NCBI GenBank assembly: GCA_934045075.1
Contig: OW203734.1
Span: 9,869,516 to 9,933,515 of the forward strand
DNA from: Yponomeuta sedellus
Lineage: Eukaryota; Arthropoda; Insecta; Lepidoptera; Yponomeutidae
Reading direction: 5' to 3'
DNA: 64,000 nt
In this document: piece by piece, positions 1-10,222 of the stretch
Layout of the letters: each line of letters starts with the position of its first letter
Position numbering within the stretch: the first letter of the stretch is position 1
Position numbers and translations under genes: made by a program
The notes under the pieces: model-generated
What the model was told of the DNA's origin: nothing
Database searches by the model: none
What the model saw: only the letters and a program-made list of their open reading frames with translations

Positions 1-660
1 TAAAGTCGTCCAATTTCTTACAATTTCTTTGATCAAATCGTACATTGGACAAAGATATTTGATAAGTGTAATACCACCCTTAGATACGCCTCGCCAGTCA
101 ACACCAACACATCGCGTCCGTCGCGTCAAAAAAGTATCCATCACAAAGAATTGTCTCATGTGACTGTAAAAAGAAACGTCCTGCTGGAAACATCTAATTG
201 TTCTGTGTGGAAACTTAATGAATACTTTTCTTCAGTCGTTGACATTTCGCGAAACGTTTGACACTTTTTAACCGACTTCAAAAAAGGAGCATGTTATCAA
301 TTCGACGCGTACCTATATTACTTCTTTTTACTATGTTTTCGCATATCTTAACCGGTTTGGATAAATGTTTTTTGTTCGACTAGGTGTAGCGTCCCATTGG
401 TCCCATTTTAATTTGGCGAAGATCTGATGAAGATTCAGAGATGGAGAACAAAACTCCTCAATGAACAGCAGCAAATAAGGCCTAATGAAGCCCATCCATT
501 AGTAATATGCATATGTTTCAGAAAATATAGCGTAAAAATTGTCCCAGGTCAATCTGGTGATGTTCTGATGAAGACTTTCAGAGATGGAAATTGAGAACTT
601 CAAATATTAAGGCAAAAAAAAGTTTTTTATTTTTAATGCACTAACCCGTGCTAAGGAACA
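1..660. repeat. AT-rich sequence with a probable dispersed repeat fragment
   Basis: No gene is visible. From about 265 to 620 the text contains the phrase taaccgacttcaaaaaagg and, further on, two related stretches with gatctgatgaag and ttctgatgaagac, each followed by a phrase like agagatgga. From memory the 'ccgacttcaaaaaagg' phrase is a recurring component of dispersed insect repeats, so I read this as a decayed mobile-element fragment. No ends can be defined. Confidence 0.3.
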
Positions 661-663
661 AAT

Positions 664-765
664 TTAAAAACCTATTTAGAGGCTAAAAATTTCACCCATG
701 CCGGGATTCGAACCCGCGACCTCTGGCTATCCGTGCCAGCGCTCTACCAATTGAGAAGTTTTGAT
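664..765 (-). repeat. tRNA-derived SINE head (not a functional tRNA gene)
   Basis: Read on the minus strand, the segment has a box A-like stretch (TGGTAGAGCGCTGG) followed by a box B (GGTTCGAATCCC), spaced as in an RNA polymerase III promoter. The anticodon stem can be drawn (CTGGC/GCCAG), but the loop has C instead of the universal U33 and no acceptor stem closes the molecule. It is therefore a tRNA-derived SINE head or tRNA pseudogene. It directly abuts a LINE 3' tail at 778. Confidence 0.6.
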
Positions 766-771
766 GTAACA

Positions 772-872
772 ATAATTAGCAATAAGGCCGCCAATTGTAT
801 CTTATCTTCTGTATTGTAGCTGTTCTGTATCAATTTTCCGGTATACAATAAAGAATATTCTTATCTTACAAA
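772..872 (+). repeat. LINE 3' tail, plus orientation
   Basis: The string gcaataaggccgcca, followed about 60 bases later by tacaataaagaatattc, is the same 3' end (in reverse) as the minus-oriented tails at 3308 and 39290. The AATAAA signal near the end fits a retroposed 3' terminus. The reading frame is not preserved, so this is only the truncated tail of a LINE. Confidence 0.55.
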
Positions 873-1370
873 CACTTTGTTCATCAAATACTTTCATTCG
901 GTAACTCATTCTCTGGTGTGGTGGACATTGTTACGAAGATCATCAGCTCGAATGTCGCTCTTGAGAGATTCTAAGCAGTTCAGAGTCTACAGTTCTGTAC
1001 TGTAGAAACGGCAGAATCTACAGTTCTGCCAAACTCGATAAAGAATAGAGGTAAACAAACCAATTTAGGGTTATCACAACTCACGTTTTACAAATCTTCT
1101 GTTGTTTACATGATTATAGCCTTTTACTTGCTAACTATTTATTAACAATTCCTATTGCAGCATATTTAACTAGAATCACTCAAATAACATGCATATTACC
1201 TTGTTATTTCGAAAAACTATAAAAAATTCGACATTAATTTTACGCGACAGCCCTACAGAAAAAGAAACATGGATGAAATTCAGGTGTGACAAACATTTTT
1301 GGAAATTTAGTTTATGCCAACAAGTGAAGTTTAGTAGTTTGTCAAGACGTGTATATAGCATATATGTGTG
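873..1370. other. No recognisable feature
   Basis: AT-rich sequence with small open frames on both strands (around 1176-1382). These lack homology that I recognise, splice context or codon bias. The words cagagtctacagttctg and cagaatctacagttctg occur as a short local duplication near 980-1035. Confidence 0.5.
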
Positions 1371-1371
1371 A

Positions 1372-1705
1372 CAAAATGGCACAAGACAAAAATATAGATT
1401 GCCCCCATATCATTGTGAATTAAATCCGATAGAAATCATATGGGGGCAAGTAAAAGGTCATGTTGCTGCCAAAAATAAAACTTTTTAAATGGCTGAGCTA
1501 AATAAAGGTCCTGTTAGGTGAGGCAATAAGTAAAATTACTCCAGCAGCATGGCAACGTTGTCTTGAACACTTAATTAAAGAAAAGAAGAAAACGCCGAAT
1601 TTGATGGTGTAATGGATAATGTCATTGATGAATTTTTAATTCAAGTCTCCGGAGACACAAATTCATCCTCCTCTTTGGCCAGTGACAGTGATGATTAGTG
1701 TGAAC
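1372..1705 (+). pseudogene. Relic of a Tc1/IS630-like DDE transposase, C-terminal part
   Basis: Shifting between plus-strand frames, the translation gives pieces resembling the end of a DDE transposase: a P-P-Y-H-C-E-L-N-P-I-E block near 1405-1430, followed by W-G-Q-V-K, then I-T-P-A-A-W and an acidic serine-rich tail ending about 1700. In such enzymes the N-P-I-E glutamate is the third catalytic carboxylate (family knowledge). Several frameshifts and stops separate the pieces and the N-terminal two thirds is missing, so this is dead. It lies downstream of the last visible ash1 exon and is unrelated to it. Confidence 0.5.
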
Positions 1706-2899
1706 ATATGAATAAAAATATATACAAAGAACTTTCTTTTATTGCAATATTTGCAGTAGGTCCCAATCTACTCATTTTCATAGTAGCATCTATAGGTACT
1801 TATTAATATTATAAAGTTGAAGAGTTTGTATGTTTTTTTCTTAAACGCGCCTAATTCTATTAGGAAAATCATGCGGCATGGCTCGCGTAGATGTTTGTTA
1901 AATCTGTGTTTCAAATTTCATGTTTCAGTGTTATCATATATGTCATATTCAAATCGGTTAAGCCTTTCACTATAAAATCATAAACATATAAACATAAATA
2001 AGCATTTTACATTAGTAGGAGGAACGATTATTATTTGTATGAAAACGATTTCTAGAAAAGGTTGTTAACATCTGCCTTTAAGGTGTAAACAAGTCGTTGC
2101 CTAGCAACGGTTTGTTTATCGCCATTCGTTATCGAATTTGGCTCAGGTATAGATAGAAATTTGCCGTTTTCACTTAAGTATTTAATTTCTTTGTCACTTT
2201 CTACAGCCGAAGATTTGGAAGTCTGATGATGACCAGTTCCAGAACACCCAGGTTAGGGCACCGTTGCACCTAGAAATCCGGAATTAAAGTTGAAATGTGT
2301 AGTTTCATTATTACTTCCTACACTAGGAAAATTAAGAGTCAGATGTAGAATAGCCCAATAACATGTTCCGTTGCACCTATAAAACAGAATTTAAGTCAAA
2401 ATACATACATTTTACTGTTGTGGTTATTAGTCCCTTATTATTAAAGTCACATTGCCTATTCCAAAACAATAGTAAAAAAAAATTCTTAAATAAAAAAATA
2501 ATACTGATTTCTGTACACTATAAGGATATCTTCGAGTCGGTGGCCAAAATGTATGTTTTGGTTTGGAACTTGACACCGATTTCAAGATATACTTCTACAA
2601 TCCTTAGGTATATACGAATTTTAAATTTATAGGTCATATTCCTTTTAATTATTTCTGCGTTTTTAGTGCCTTTTACTGTACAGAAGTTTGTTTTTATTTT
2701 TCATTTTAATTTTTTTATGATATTATTTACTGTATTTATTAAACACAATGAACGAAGGTATACGAATCTATGCCTTGCTAACCTTTAATATTCCTTGAGA
2801 ACCGATAACTACAGAAATGTCTACCTACATTTTGTATGTACCTAGATGTGTATTATGATATGAGTCACATTTCACCCGAGCGAAGCCGGGCATCATCTA
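1706..2899. other. AT-rich stretch without a recognisable gene
   Basis: Only small open frames occur, such as one at 2363-2632, with no domain I recognise. Text like 'tcacccgagcgaagccgggcatcatct' near 2870 resembles the ends of common insect repeats, but no element can be delimited. Confidence 0.45.
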
Positions 2900-3156
2900 C
2901 AGTCTATTTATTCTTACTTGTCCAATTTAGTAAACAAGATTCTACCCTTAAACTGTGACTTTTTAGTCCAAAACTGCCATATTTCCATAAATGAAGTAAC
3001 CTGGAGGACTATTTTAGCTAACACGCTGCCAATTTTATAAACATAGTTCATGATAGTTCATGAATTTGCGAGAAAATGTCTAGTTTAGGCATCTAATCTC
3101 AATTTTAAGGTTAGAATCTTGTTTACTAAATTGGACAAGTAAGAATAAATAGACTG
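2900..3156. mobile_element. Fold-back MITE, copy 1 (TA target site)
   Basis: A 257-bp element whose ends are inverted copies of each other over about 45 bp, beginning CAGTCTATTTATTCTTACTT and ending with its complement. TA dinucleotides flank both sides (2898-2899 and 3157-3158), the target duplication of Tc1/mariner-type transposition. There is no coding capacity. A second copy with the same ends lies at 38381-38626. It is a non-autonomous element mobilised by a partner outside the window. Confidence 0.8.
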
Positions 3157-3307
3157 TAGTAGTTTATATTAGAATGGTGACACGGCCTCATTTTTTCTGC
3201 ACTGAATAAAAAAACAGACTATAGTCTATTTGTGTATCCGATATTTATTTCGGCACCATGCTTATGATCATGTACAACCACGAATGTTTTGTATGCCGAA
3301 ATCTTTA

Positions 3308-3450
3308 GATTAGATTAGAACTCTTTATTGTACACACCAGAAAACAAAATACATAAAAAGGCTTACACATCTGAGCTATAGCGCTAAAAGCGATCTCTTC
3401 CAGACAACCTTGAAGACCTTTAGTCGGAATAATATCTAATATGTCAACGA
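3308..3450 (-). repeat. LINE 3' tail, minus orientation
   Basis: The sequence runs ctctttattgtacacacc and then cgctaaaagcgatctcttcc. It is collinear with the tail at 39290-39420, where the matching text is ttctttattgtatac and tactaaaagcaatttcttcc. Read on the minus strand it ends in an AATAAAGAG signal. It is a 5'-truncated LINE insertion without coding sequence. Confidence 0.55.
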
Positions 3451-3469
3451 TTTTACTCTGTAGCATTGC

Positions 3470-3590
3470 TCTGTAGCATTCTCCACCAATCCGTGCCCCC
3501 GTGGTGGAGTATGGCCTATACCTTTCTCAGGGAAGAGACCCGTGCCCCTCGGTGGGGACGTAATGGGTCGATGATGATTGCTCAGGGAAA
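3470..3590 (+). repeat. 3' end fragment of a second LINE family
   Basis: The words ccgtggtggagtatggcc, aagagacccgtgcccc and ggtggggacgtaatggg followed by gatgatgat match pieces at 18595-18705 and 48334-48405 (cgtggtggaatatggcc; gagacccgtgccccagcag). Three dispersed copies with a common end and a short trinucleotide tail fit a LINE 3' UTR. The family cannot be named from this alone. Confidence 0.5.
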
Positions 3591-3687
3591 TATGCTATTT
3601 TATAATAATTTGAATGTGCAAGCAAGAGCTCTTATTTAGTAAAATTAAAAGAATAATTAATAAACTAAAAATTTACAGATTACTTAC

Positions 3688-6600
3688 TCTTCCTTATAGT
3701 AGTCGGAGAATAGCCCAGCAACCAAAAACTTCTTCCTAAGGCGTGGATTCCTCTTAGAGACGAGTGGCTTCTCTCTCATGTCCACGCTGCTGGCTGGACT
3801 GTCGTCACGCGAGGATGCTACACGCTTCTTGCAAATGATACTTTTTGATAGCACGTCTATACTCTTCTCGAAGTCAATTTCTTTTTCGTTTAAAGGCAAC
3901 GGTTCGTTTTCATCGAGGTCCCGGTGGGAGAGAAGGTCGAGAGAAGGCTCGCGGGACTTTGACCTCACTTTGCGACCTACTAAAGTGTCTAGCGAACTCT
4001 CACGGGAACTAGATTGAGCTTCCTGTATCTTTTTCACTGTGCAAGATCTGGATTTCCGGCGAGCAACTAGAGCCGCTGGTTTGGTTGGGACAGGTTTATC
4101 AGAGACTTGTATTTCGATGGGAGGTTTAGTTTTCTTTGTTTCCTCGGTAGTGGCATCTGTGCTACGGGTCTGCCTTCTTTCACTGGGGCAGAGATCTGCC
4201 AAACTAGACTTGGGCCTAAGTCCAGTTTTAGTGGGGCGTTCCACTACTTTTTTCTTCGAAAACATGATCTCTTCGATTTCTAGGGATGGTGAAAGAGCCC
4301 TAGTTTTTCGCTTCAGTCTTTCAATCGAGTCCAGCTGACTTGAAGTTCTATCAGATTTCAAATTCAGTAGACTTAGTGGGATGCTATCTTCGGGGTCGTT
4401 ACCAAGAGAGCTAGCTAGAGAAGGTATACTGTCAGTTTCACTGAGTACTTCCCACTTATTCACGTAGTTTTTGTGTTCCTTTTCAGCCTTATTCTGCTTT
4501 AGCTGGAGAGCAGGCGCACGTAATATAGAAGATCCTACGCTCTTTTTATCACTTACACTGTTTATAGTGGTTGTAGAAGTTTTTACCTTTTCTGGTACTT
4601 CCTTTCCCTGAAGTTTTTCTAAAGCCACTACAGTAAGTCTGCCCTGTTTCGGACATTCCTCTTTGTTTAGTACGACCACTGGTTTTTTATGAGTAGTTCG
4701 TTGTACAAAGCTGCTTGTAGCCTCACCATCTTTAGGAACTCGTTCGAAAGCCGAATTGTCAGTGTCTTCTGACATGAGATGGGTATCGGATGTTGCACTC
4801 GACTGATTTGGGTTGGGCTCTATCTTCTTTTTCTTTTTTTTGACGCTGGGAAAACCAGTTCTGTTAAACGCTTTACGTCTTCTGGCTTTCTTTTTAGACG
4901 GTTGTTCAACCAATTTTGGTTCAGCAACCTTGGTTTCTTTTTTTTCAATAGGCGATGCAAGCGTCTTCTTTGTTAGTTCAGTGACAGATAAACGTTCAGC
5001 TTGTACTTTGGGAATGAGTATTTTGGGCGGCAAGACCAGCTTGCTTTCCCTGATTAGATTGTTAGAGGTCTTTTTCTTTTTCTTCTCGTTGGCATCGTCA
5101 CTCTCGTTACTCAGATTCCTCTTCGTTTGCCGCAGATTGTGTCCTCCAGCGGTTTCTTGGAGCTTATCAGATATGACAGCAGCTATAGACTCACCTCGCT
5201 TAGGTCTATTGAGAATCGAATCTGGTGCTTCCGAAATTAATGAGAGCGGAAGATCTGATTCCGGATCAATGGGGCTTGGTGATTTTAAGTTTTTGCCATC
5301 GCCCTTTGTTTTAGTTTTTAGTCTATGGTCAGAGAGGATATTGCTCACGCAGATTGAAGATTTTGGTATTTGATCTTCCAAGTCAACGGAGGGTTCGAAT
5401 ATACCAGTAGGTTTATCGACATTAATAACCACTTTCTGCTCAGTCAATACTTCGCTTGCTTTGGACTTCTTTGTTTCTAAAACCTTCCCTTTGGAAACTG
5501 GCGATTTTATGACAGTAGCCCGAGTACTAGTTTGTGCAAGTTCTTTAACTTTGCCCTTTTCTTCGATCGCTTTTCCATCCAGACTCTTTTCCTTCTCCAG
5601 AATGCGAGATTCTATTGACTTTCTGATGTTGTTATTTAGAAGAGTGTCCAGGACTTTAGTAGCCGCACTAGCAGGTGCGATCTTCGACACTAGATTACTG
5701 GTCAACCCTTCTAACCTGTTCTTCTTTCTGGTCATGATTTCAGACTTCTGTGCTGGCGGTATGGAACTCTTGTACAGTGTTCGGGCCGACATGCTTTTGA
5801 GGGGATCTACTGTGCTGTTATTTGAAGAAGAATCACTATTAGGCGTAAGACTTCCAGCATTATTAGGTTCTTTACAATCCTCTTTTGGATTATTCTGATT
5901 AACATCTTTAGTTGCTGGTGTATTTGTAACCTTATCTTCTGATAGTTTCTTAGCTAACGACTGAACCACTTGATCTAGACTGGAAGCGACCATAGCTTTG
6001 TCAGCTTCTAACCTATGACGTTTCTTGGGAGTTACAATAGGAGCAGAATTTCTCAAAGGTGAAGGTTTATTTTCAGATCGTGGCGACGTAGTCCTGTGAG
6101 AGTCTTGCTTAATTGATTCGGTTTTGACGTCAGATTTTGGTAGAGACTTCTCCAGATCATGCACCATTTTATGTACAGCTTTTAGCTTTTCTGACGTTTC
6201 AAAAATCTTTTTGGACAGCTCTGACTCCTCTGCGTTACTTGGTTTTATGATGGCCAGTTCATCATCTGTGCAATTTGAGGAATTTGGGGACAGTCTTTTA
6301 AGCGTTCCTGCATTTTCGTCAACTTTTACAGTTAAATTTTCTGATGTTGTACTCGGTTTTGCCGACTTCGTTGTGATTTCAGAATTTAGATTAACATTGA
6401 CAGAACCCTGACTAGAAGTTTTAGTGTTTTCAGTGACTTTCTTTGCTTTGTCGTTAATGAGTTTATGCTTGGGAGATCCATTGGTTAGACCATTTTGCAT
6501 CTCACCCATACAATCCGTTTCTGTACACAAGAACTTTTCAGAATCAGTACCAACTTTTGCATTTTCATCAAACTCAGCGGTAACTAAACTAAGACTCAGC

Positions 6601-9499
6601 GAATTGCTAGTAGATGAATTGATATGGTAATGTCTTTTCTTCAGCGGTAGTTTGTGCTCATTTGTGTCTTTACCGCCTTTGTTTTGAGATTCTGTTAGTT
6701 GCTTCTTGTGTCTCCGTTTTGATGTTGGTGTAGCAATTTCTTGGTTGTCAGAAGTTTTTCGTTTTTTCGAACCTCTTTTTAAAACCTTTACTGGAGCAGG
6801 TTCCGGTGTTGCTTTTTCTATATTTTTAGTTTGATTTTGAACGGTATTTGTAATCAGTTTCGGGGCAACTTGACAGAGTTTAATGAAGTTTGAGACGAGG
6901 CCGTCCATATCTTGTGTGAATTTCTGGTCTAGGGTGTCGATTGGTTTAGAGTCACGACATCTGGACACGGATCTAGATCTATGTCGCCGCTTGCTTCTAT
7001 GACGATGATGTTTGCTCTCAGTTTTGATGGTAATCCTCGAAGGTCTCTCTGCAGGTTGCAAGTTTATCTTAGGCGGTGCTAGCACCACCGTTCTTCGGTG
7101 TTTTCTTATGTGAAATGAAGGTTTTATGTACGGCTTCTTGACGTTTAAAAACACATTTCTTTGCAAGATCTTGTTGGGAATATAACTGTTTTTGGCCTTC
7201 TCGAAAATGCTGGGGAGAGCTTTAGGTGAATGATCTTTCTTCGATGATGACGATACATTCTTCTGATGTTTTCGACTCTTAGGAGAGATATTGTGAGTAA
7301 AACTTTTAGAGGTGGTTTCACTTTCTTTTTTAGATACCCTCACTCTCTCGAAAATTGGCGACGCACCAAACTTGTGATTGAAAGAGGCCTTTAGAGCTGG
7401 TAGAGTTCTTCCACTGTGGTTGGATTTAGCTGGCGATTTTAACAATGTATTGTTATTATTATGACTAACTTTGAAGATATTGTAAGTAGTTACTGGTTTT
7501 TGCAAACCACTAAACACTGGTCCTGGTGCAAATGGGTCGGACGAATTCGTTCTTAGAATGTGTTTTTGATTCAGTTTGGAAAAGCCGAAGCTATATTTAG
7601 AGACCATTGGGTATTTGGTGCAGACGCTCGTGTATTTAGGACTAGCGCTCGGCTTTCGTAAATAGCTGTCGCATTCGGAATCACTTGAACTATGTCCCAA
7701 AGTAAGACTGCTGAAAGTTTTGTTAGCCAATAGCAGAATCTCTTGATCAGATACAAAATGTTTTTGATTCTTATAATAAGATCTGTCGCGAACTGATCTG
7801 GTCTTTTTGAGTTTACGCGTTCTTCGTCTCATGCTTCGAACACTGTAGTCGGTTTTATAACCTGATTTGTCAGTTTTGTACCCTGATCTGTGATCGCTTT
7901 TGTAGCCCGAGCGGTAGTAATCACTCTTGTATCCTGATCGGCAACCATAGTCACTTTTGTACCCGGATTCTATCAGTCTACTACAGCTTTTATACGGTTT
8001 GAATTCGTAATCACTTTTGTAACCTGAGAGAATATCCTTGTATTTCGGATTCAGATCGATTTGTTTCCAAGTCGGGTCTAAAGGATCATCAGCAACGGCT
8101 TCATTTTCGCTTTGGTTCTCTCTCCAAGCATTAGTAAATGTTTTGGTCGTTTTCTTAGGCACGGTGGCCAGTTTGCTGTTTAGTTCTTTCCTTTTTGCGT
8201 AAACACCAGAAAGCACGTTGCGATTGTTTGACAATGACTCGTCGTCGCTATCGACAGAATCATACTGGTTCTTATCTTTCAAGGTTTTAGGTGCACTTTT
8301 GCTCGGTTTCGCTTTGTTTTGTGGTTTTCTGCCAACTTTCTTTCTAGGCGGATACAGAACTCTATCAGTTGCATATAACATTCTATCTAACGCGGCGATA
8401 TCTAACTTTCTATCAATCTTTTTAGGTTTTTCATATTTACTCTGTTCTTGTTTTAGAGGAACAGGTGACGGAGCTTCAGTTTTTATTTGACGCACATCGT
8501 TTTCTAAAGTCTTTTCTGCATAATTGCAGTCACTGGAATCAGATCTATTGCGAGTCCTGCTTCTACCTCTAGATTTGGATCTCATTGCTCGCCGGTCTTT
8601 AGAGGTATTCTCTTTTTGGGTTGGTTTTCGACCACTTAGCCGAATATGAGCATTATCCATATCGTGTCTACGCAAAGGTGAGTGGGTGGGCGAATTGTGA
8701 TTTGAGAGTATCCCAGAGTCAGGTGATACATTTGGAGGGTCATTGTTATTGTGAAACTCATTCATAACATTAACAGCCGGTTTGTTCTCGAGGTGAGATT
8801 CGGTTTCCCTAACTTTGCGCGGCCTTCCTCGTTTTCTTCTTGATTCCACAATTACGTCTTTTATATCCTCTTGAGATTCTATTGAGTTCGTGCTGATTGT
8901 GTCAAGCTTTTGACTGTCTATTTGGCTTAGCGGTGTCATGTCAGCACTGACGACTGTCATGGGAGAACTTTTTAACAAATCATTGGCACTACCCAGCTCG
9001 CCTTGCGTTATATCTAAGGTCAACAAGTCAGTGTTATCCACACAATCTTCTAAACTCGGTGGATTGGCAATCGTTATCCCAGAAACAGACGTAATTTCTT
9101 CGAGATCTTTATTTATCTGCGAGAGTTCTTCCGTCTGCTGTGGGCTTAGATGCTGAGAGTTGTTTAAAAAGTTAGTACTTAGAGGTGGTATATCGGGCAA
9201 AGTGTTAATTTGGCTGAGAACGCAGTCGCTAATTCCGACACCTTCTAAGGGGGCGTTTGGTAGTCCACATGGTAAGGTTTGAGCCCCTGATGAGCCCATG
9301 GGAGTCATAGGGGCAGCGCTGCTTAGTAAGTGAGTTTGTGCAACAAACTGTTGAAGCAAACTGGAGGCATAGTGAGGGGTGTTGGGGTGCGCGACGCCCG
9401 GGTTCGAGCATTCATTCTCTGAGCTAGAAGAATCCGCTGTAGCCCGCTGTATCGCGGCCGTCACTAGATGCGCGTCCATTTCACTGCTTGAGCCGTCAC
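3688..9499 (-). CDS. ash1: ash1 large internal exon (histone H3K36 methyltransferase, pre-SET region)
   Basis: ASH1 is a Trithorax-group chromatin protein that methylates histone H3 lysine 36 and keeps developmental genes active. This single 5.8-kb exon encodes about 1937 residues of its long, basic, serine/lysine-rich N-terminal half. Visible parts are an AT-hook (RKRGRPRK, near residue 225 of the exon), a cluster of six SGYKSD/GYKTD repeats (about 490-555), an arginine/histidine-rich basic patch and many Lys-rich tracts. The end, VAGLFSDYYK, matches the segment that in ASH1 proteins sits just before the AWS-SET catalytic core (from memory, human ASH1L has QKAGLYSDVYKTTDP). The exon starts after TTAG at 9500 and ends inside a GAG codon at a GTAAGT donor (3687-3682). 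The apparent stop codon at 3684 is intronic. AWS, SET, bromo, PHD and BAH domains are not in the window. Confidence 0.9.
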
Positions 9500-9575
9500 C
9501 TAATACCAAACAAAACTAAACGTTAGTTCTCAGGTTTTAAGAACAAATTTAGAAGATTAGGTTAGAGACATTTAC

Positions 9576-9711
9576 CGTTGTCGACAATAGACTTGTCGTC
9601 ATTTGACGGCGGCGCGTTATGCACAACGAACGTCGGGAAATTGGGTTGTTGCGTCGGCGCGCTCGATGTTTGTTCCGGAAATAGTTCCGCCAAGTCTGCA
9701 TCGTCGATAAC
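9576..9711 (-). CDS. ash1: ash1 internal exon, 136 bp
   Basis: This exon is bounded by an acceptor (ATTGTACAG, ending at 9712) and a donor (GTAAAT, 9575-9570). It is open in one frame, reading VIDDADLAELFPEQ at its start and DDKSIVDN at its end, and its final G completes the first codon of the exon at 9499. Entry phase 0 matches the exit phase of the exon at 10031. The acidic, aromatic segment is ordinary for the disordered N-terminal region of ASH1, and I recognise no domain. Adjacent introns are 76 bp and 319 bp. Confidence 0.85.
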
Positions 9712-10030
9712 CTGTACAATAACACACGAGTTATATCCTGTGTCGTAACCAAGATCACCTAATTACCAGAAAATTTGTGGATATAACTCAATCCATACAT
9801 CAGTTGTTCTTGCGTGAGCTACGTCTGGAATAATCCCGAAAAAATGTACTTCGTAACTTGCACTGCACCTTACATGAATGTGATTAGAATTTTAATATAA
9901 TGCATGCTTCTTGAGAAGTGTTTATCTTGAACGTCTGAGTGAGCGAAGGACTTTTTTTTGTCCCAAAAATATCTTACACATTGTCCACAGAGAACAGACC
10001 CATTAGGCTTCATTAAAAAATAAAACTAAC

Positions 10031-10222
10031 CTGTAGCTGACACGCAGCCACCAGTGCGGCACTGGAGTCATCGGCCGACGCATGCGCGGAGCCGCCGGCG
10101 GCGTCCGCCGAGTCACTGTCCGAAGACGAGGACGAAGAAGACGACGAGGATGAAGACGAAGACGTGGACGACGACGAGGAGCTGCTGCCACAGGCGCCGC
10201 TCTCCACTGCCGGTGACGTGAA
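10031..10222 (-). CDS. ash1: ash1 internal exon with polyserine tract
   Basis: The exon is 64 codons long, phase 0 at both ends, after a pyrimidine-rich acceptor (TTTGTCACCAG, ending 10223) and before donor GTTAGT (10030-10025). It begins FTSPAVESGACG, runs into about 22 serines broken by one threonine, then an S-D-S-D-S stretch and an Ala/Ser-rich end with VAACQLQ. No in-frame ATG exists upstream before a stop codon, so translation must begin in an earlier exon. An alternative GTG at 10207 is not a plausible eukaryotic start. The serine run uses mixed AGC/TCC-type codons, so it is repeat-prone without being a pure microsatellite. Confidence 0.8.

Noticed and set aside
664..765. Possible tRNA gene
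   Set aside because: Boxes A and B are present, but the acceptor stem does not form and U33 is replaced, so it is a SINE head or pseudogene.
3778..9411. Several 60-190 codon frames antisense to or overlapping the big ash1 exon
   Set aside because: They are shadows of the ash1 frame; no motif, splice context or start context supports them.
10013..10207. ash1 translation start at 10207
   Set aside because: The codon there is GTG, and the frame continues upstream to a splice acceptor at 10223 without any ATG.
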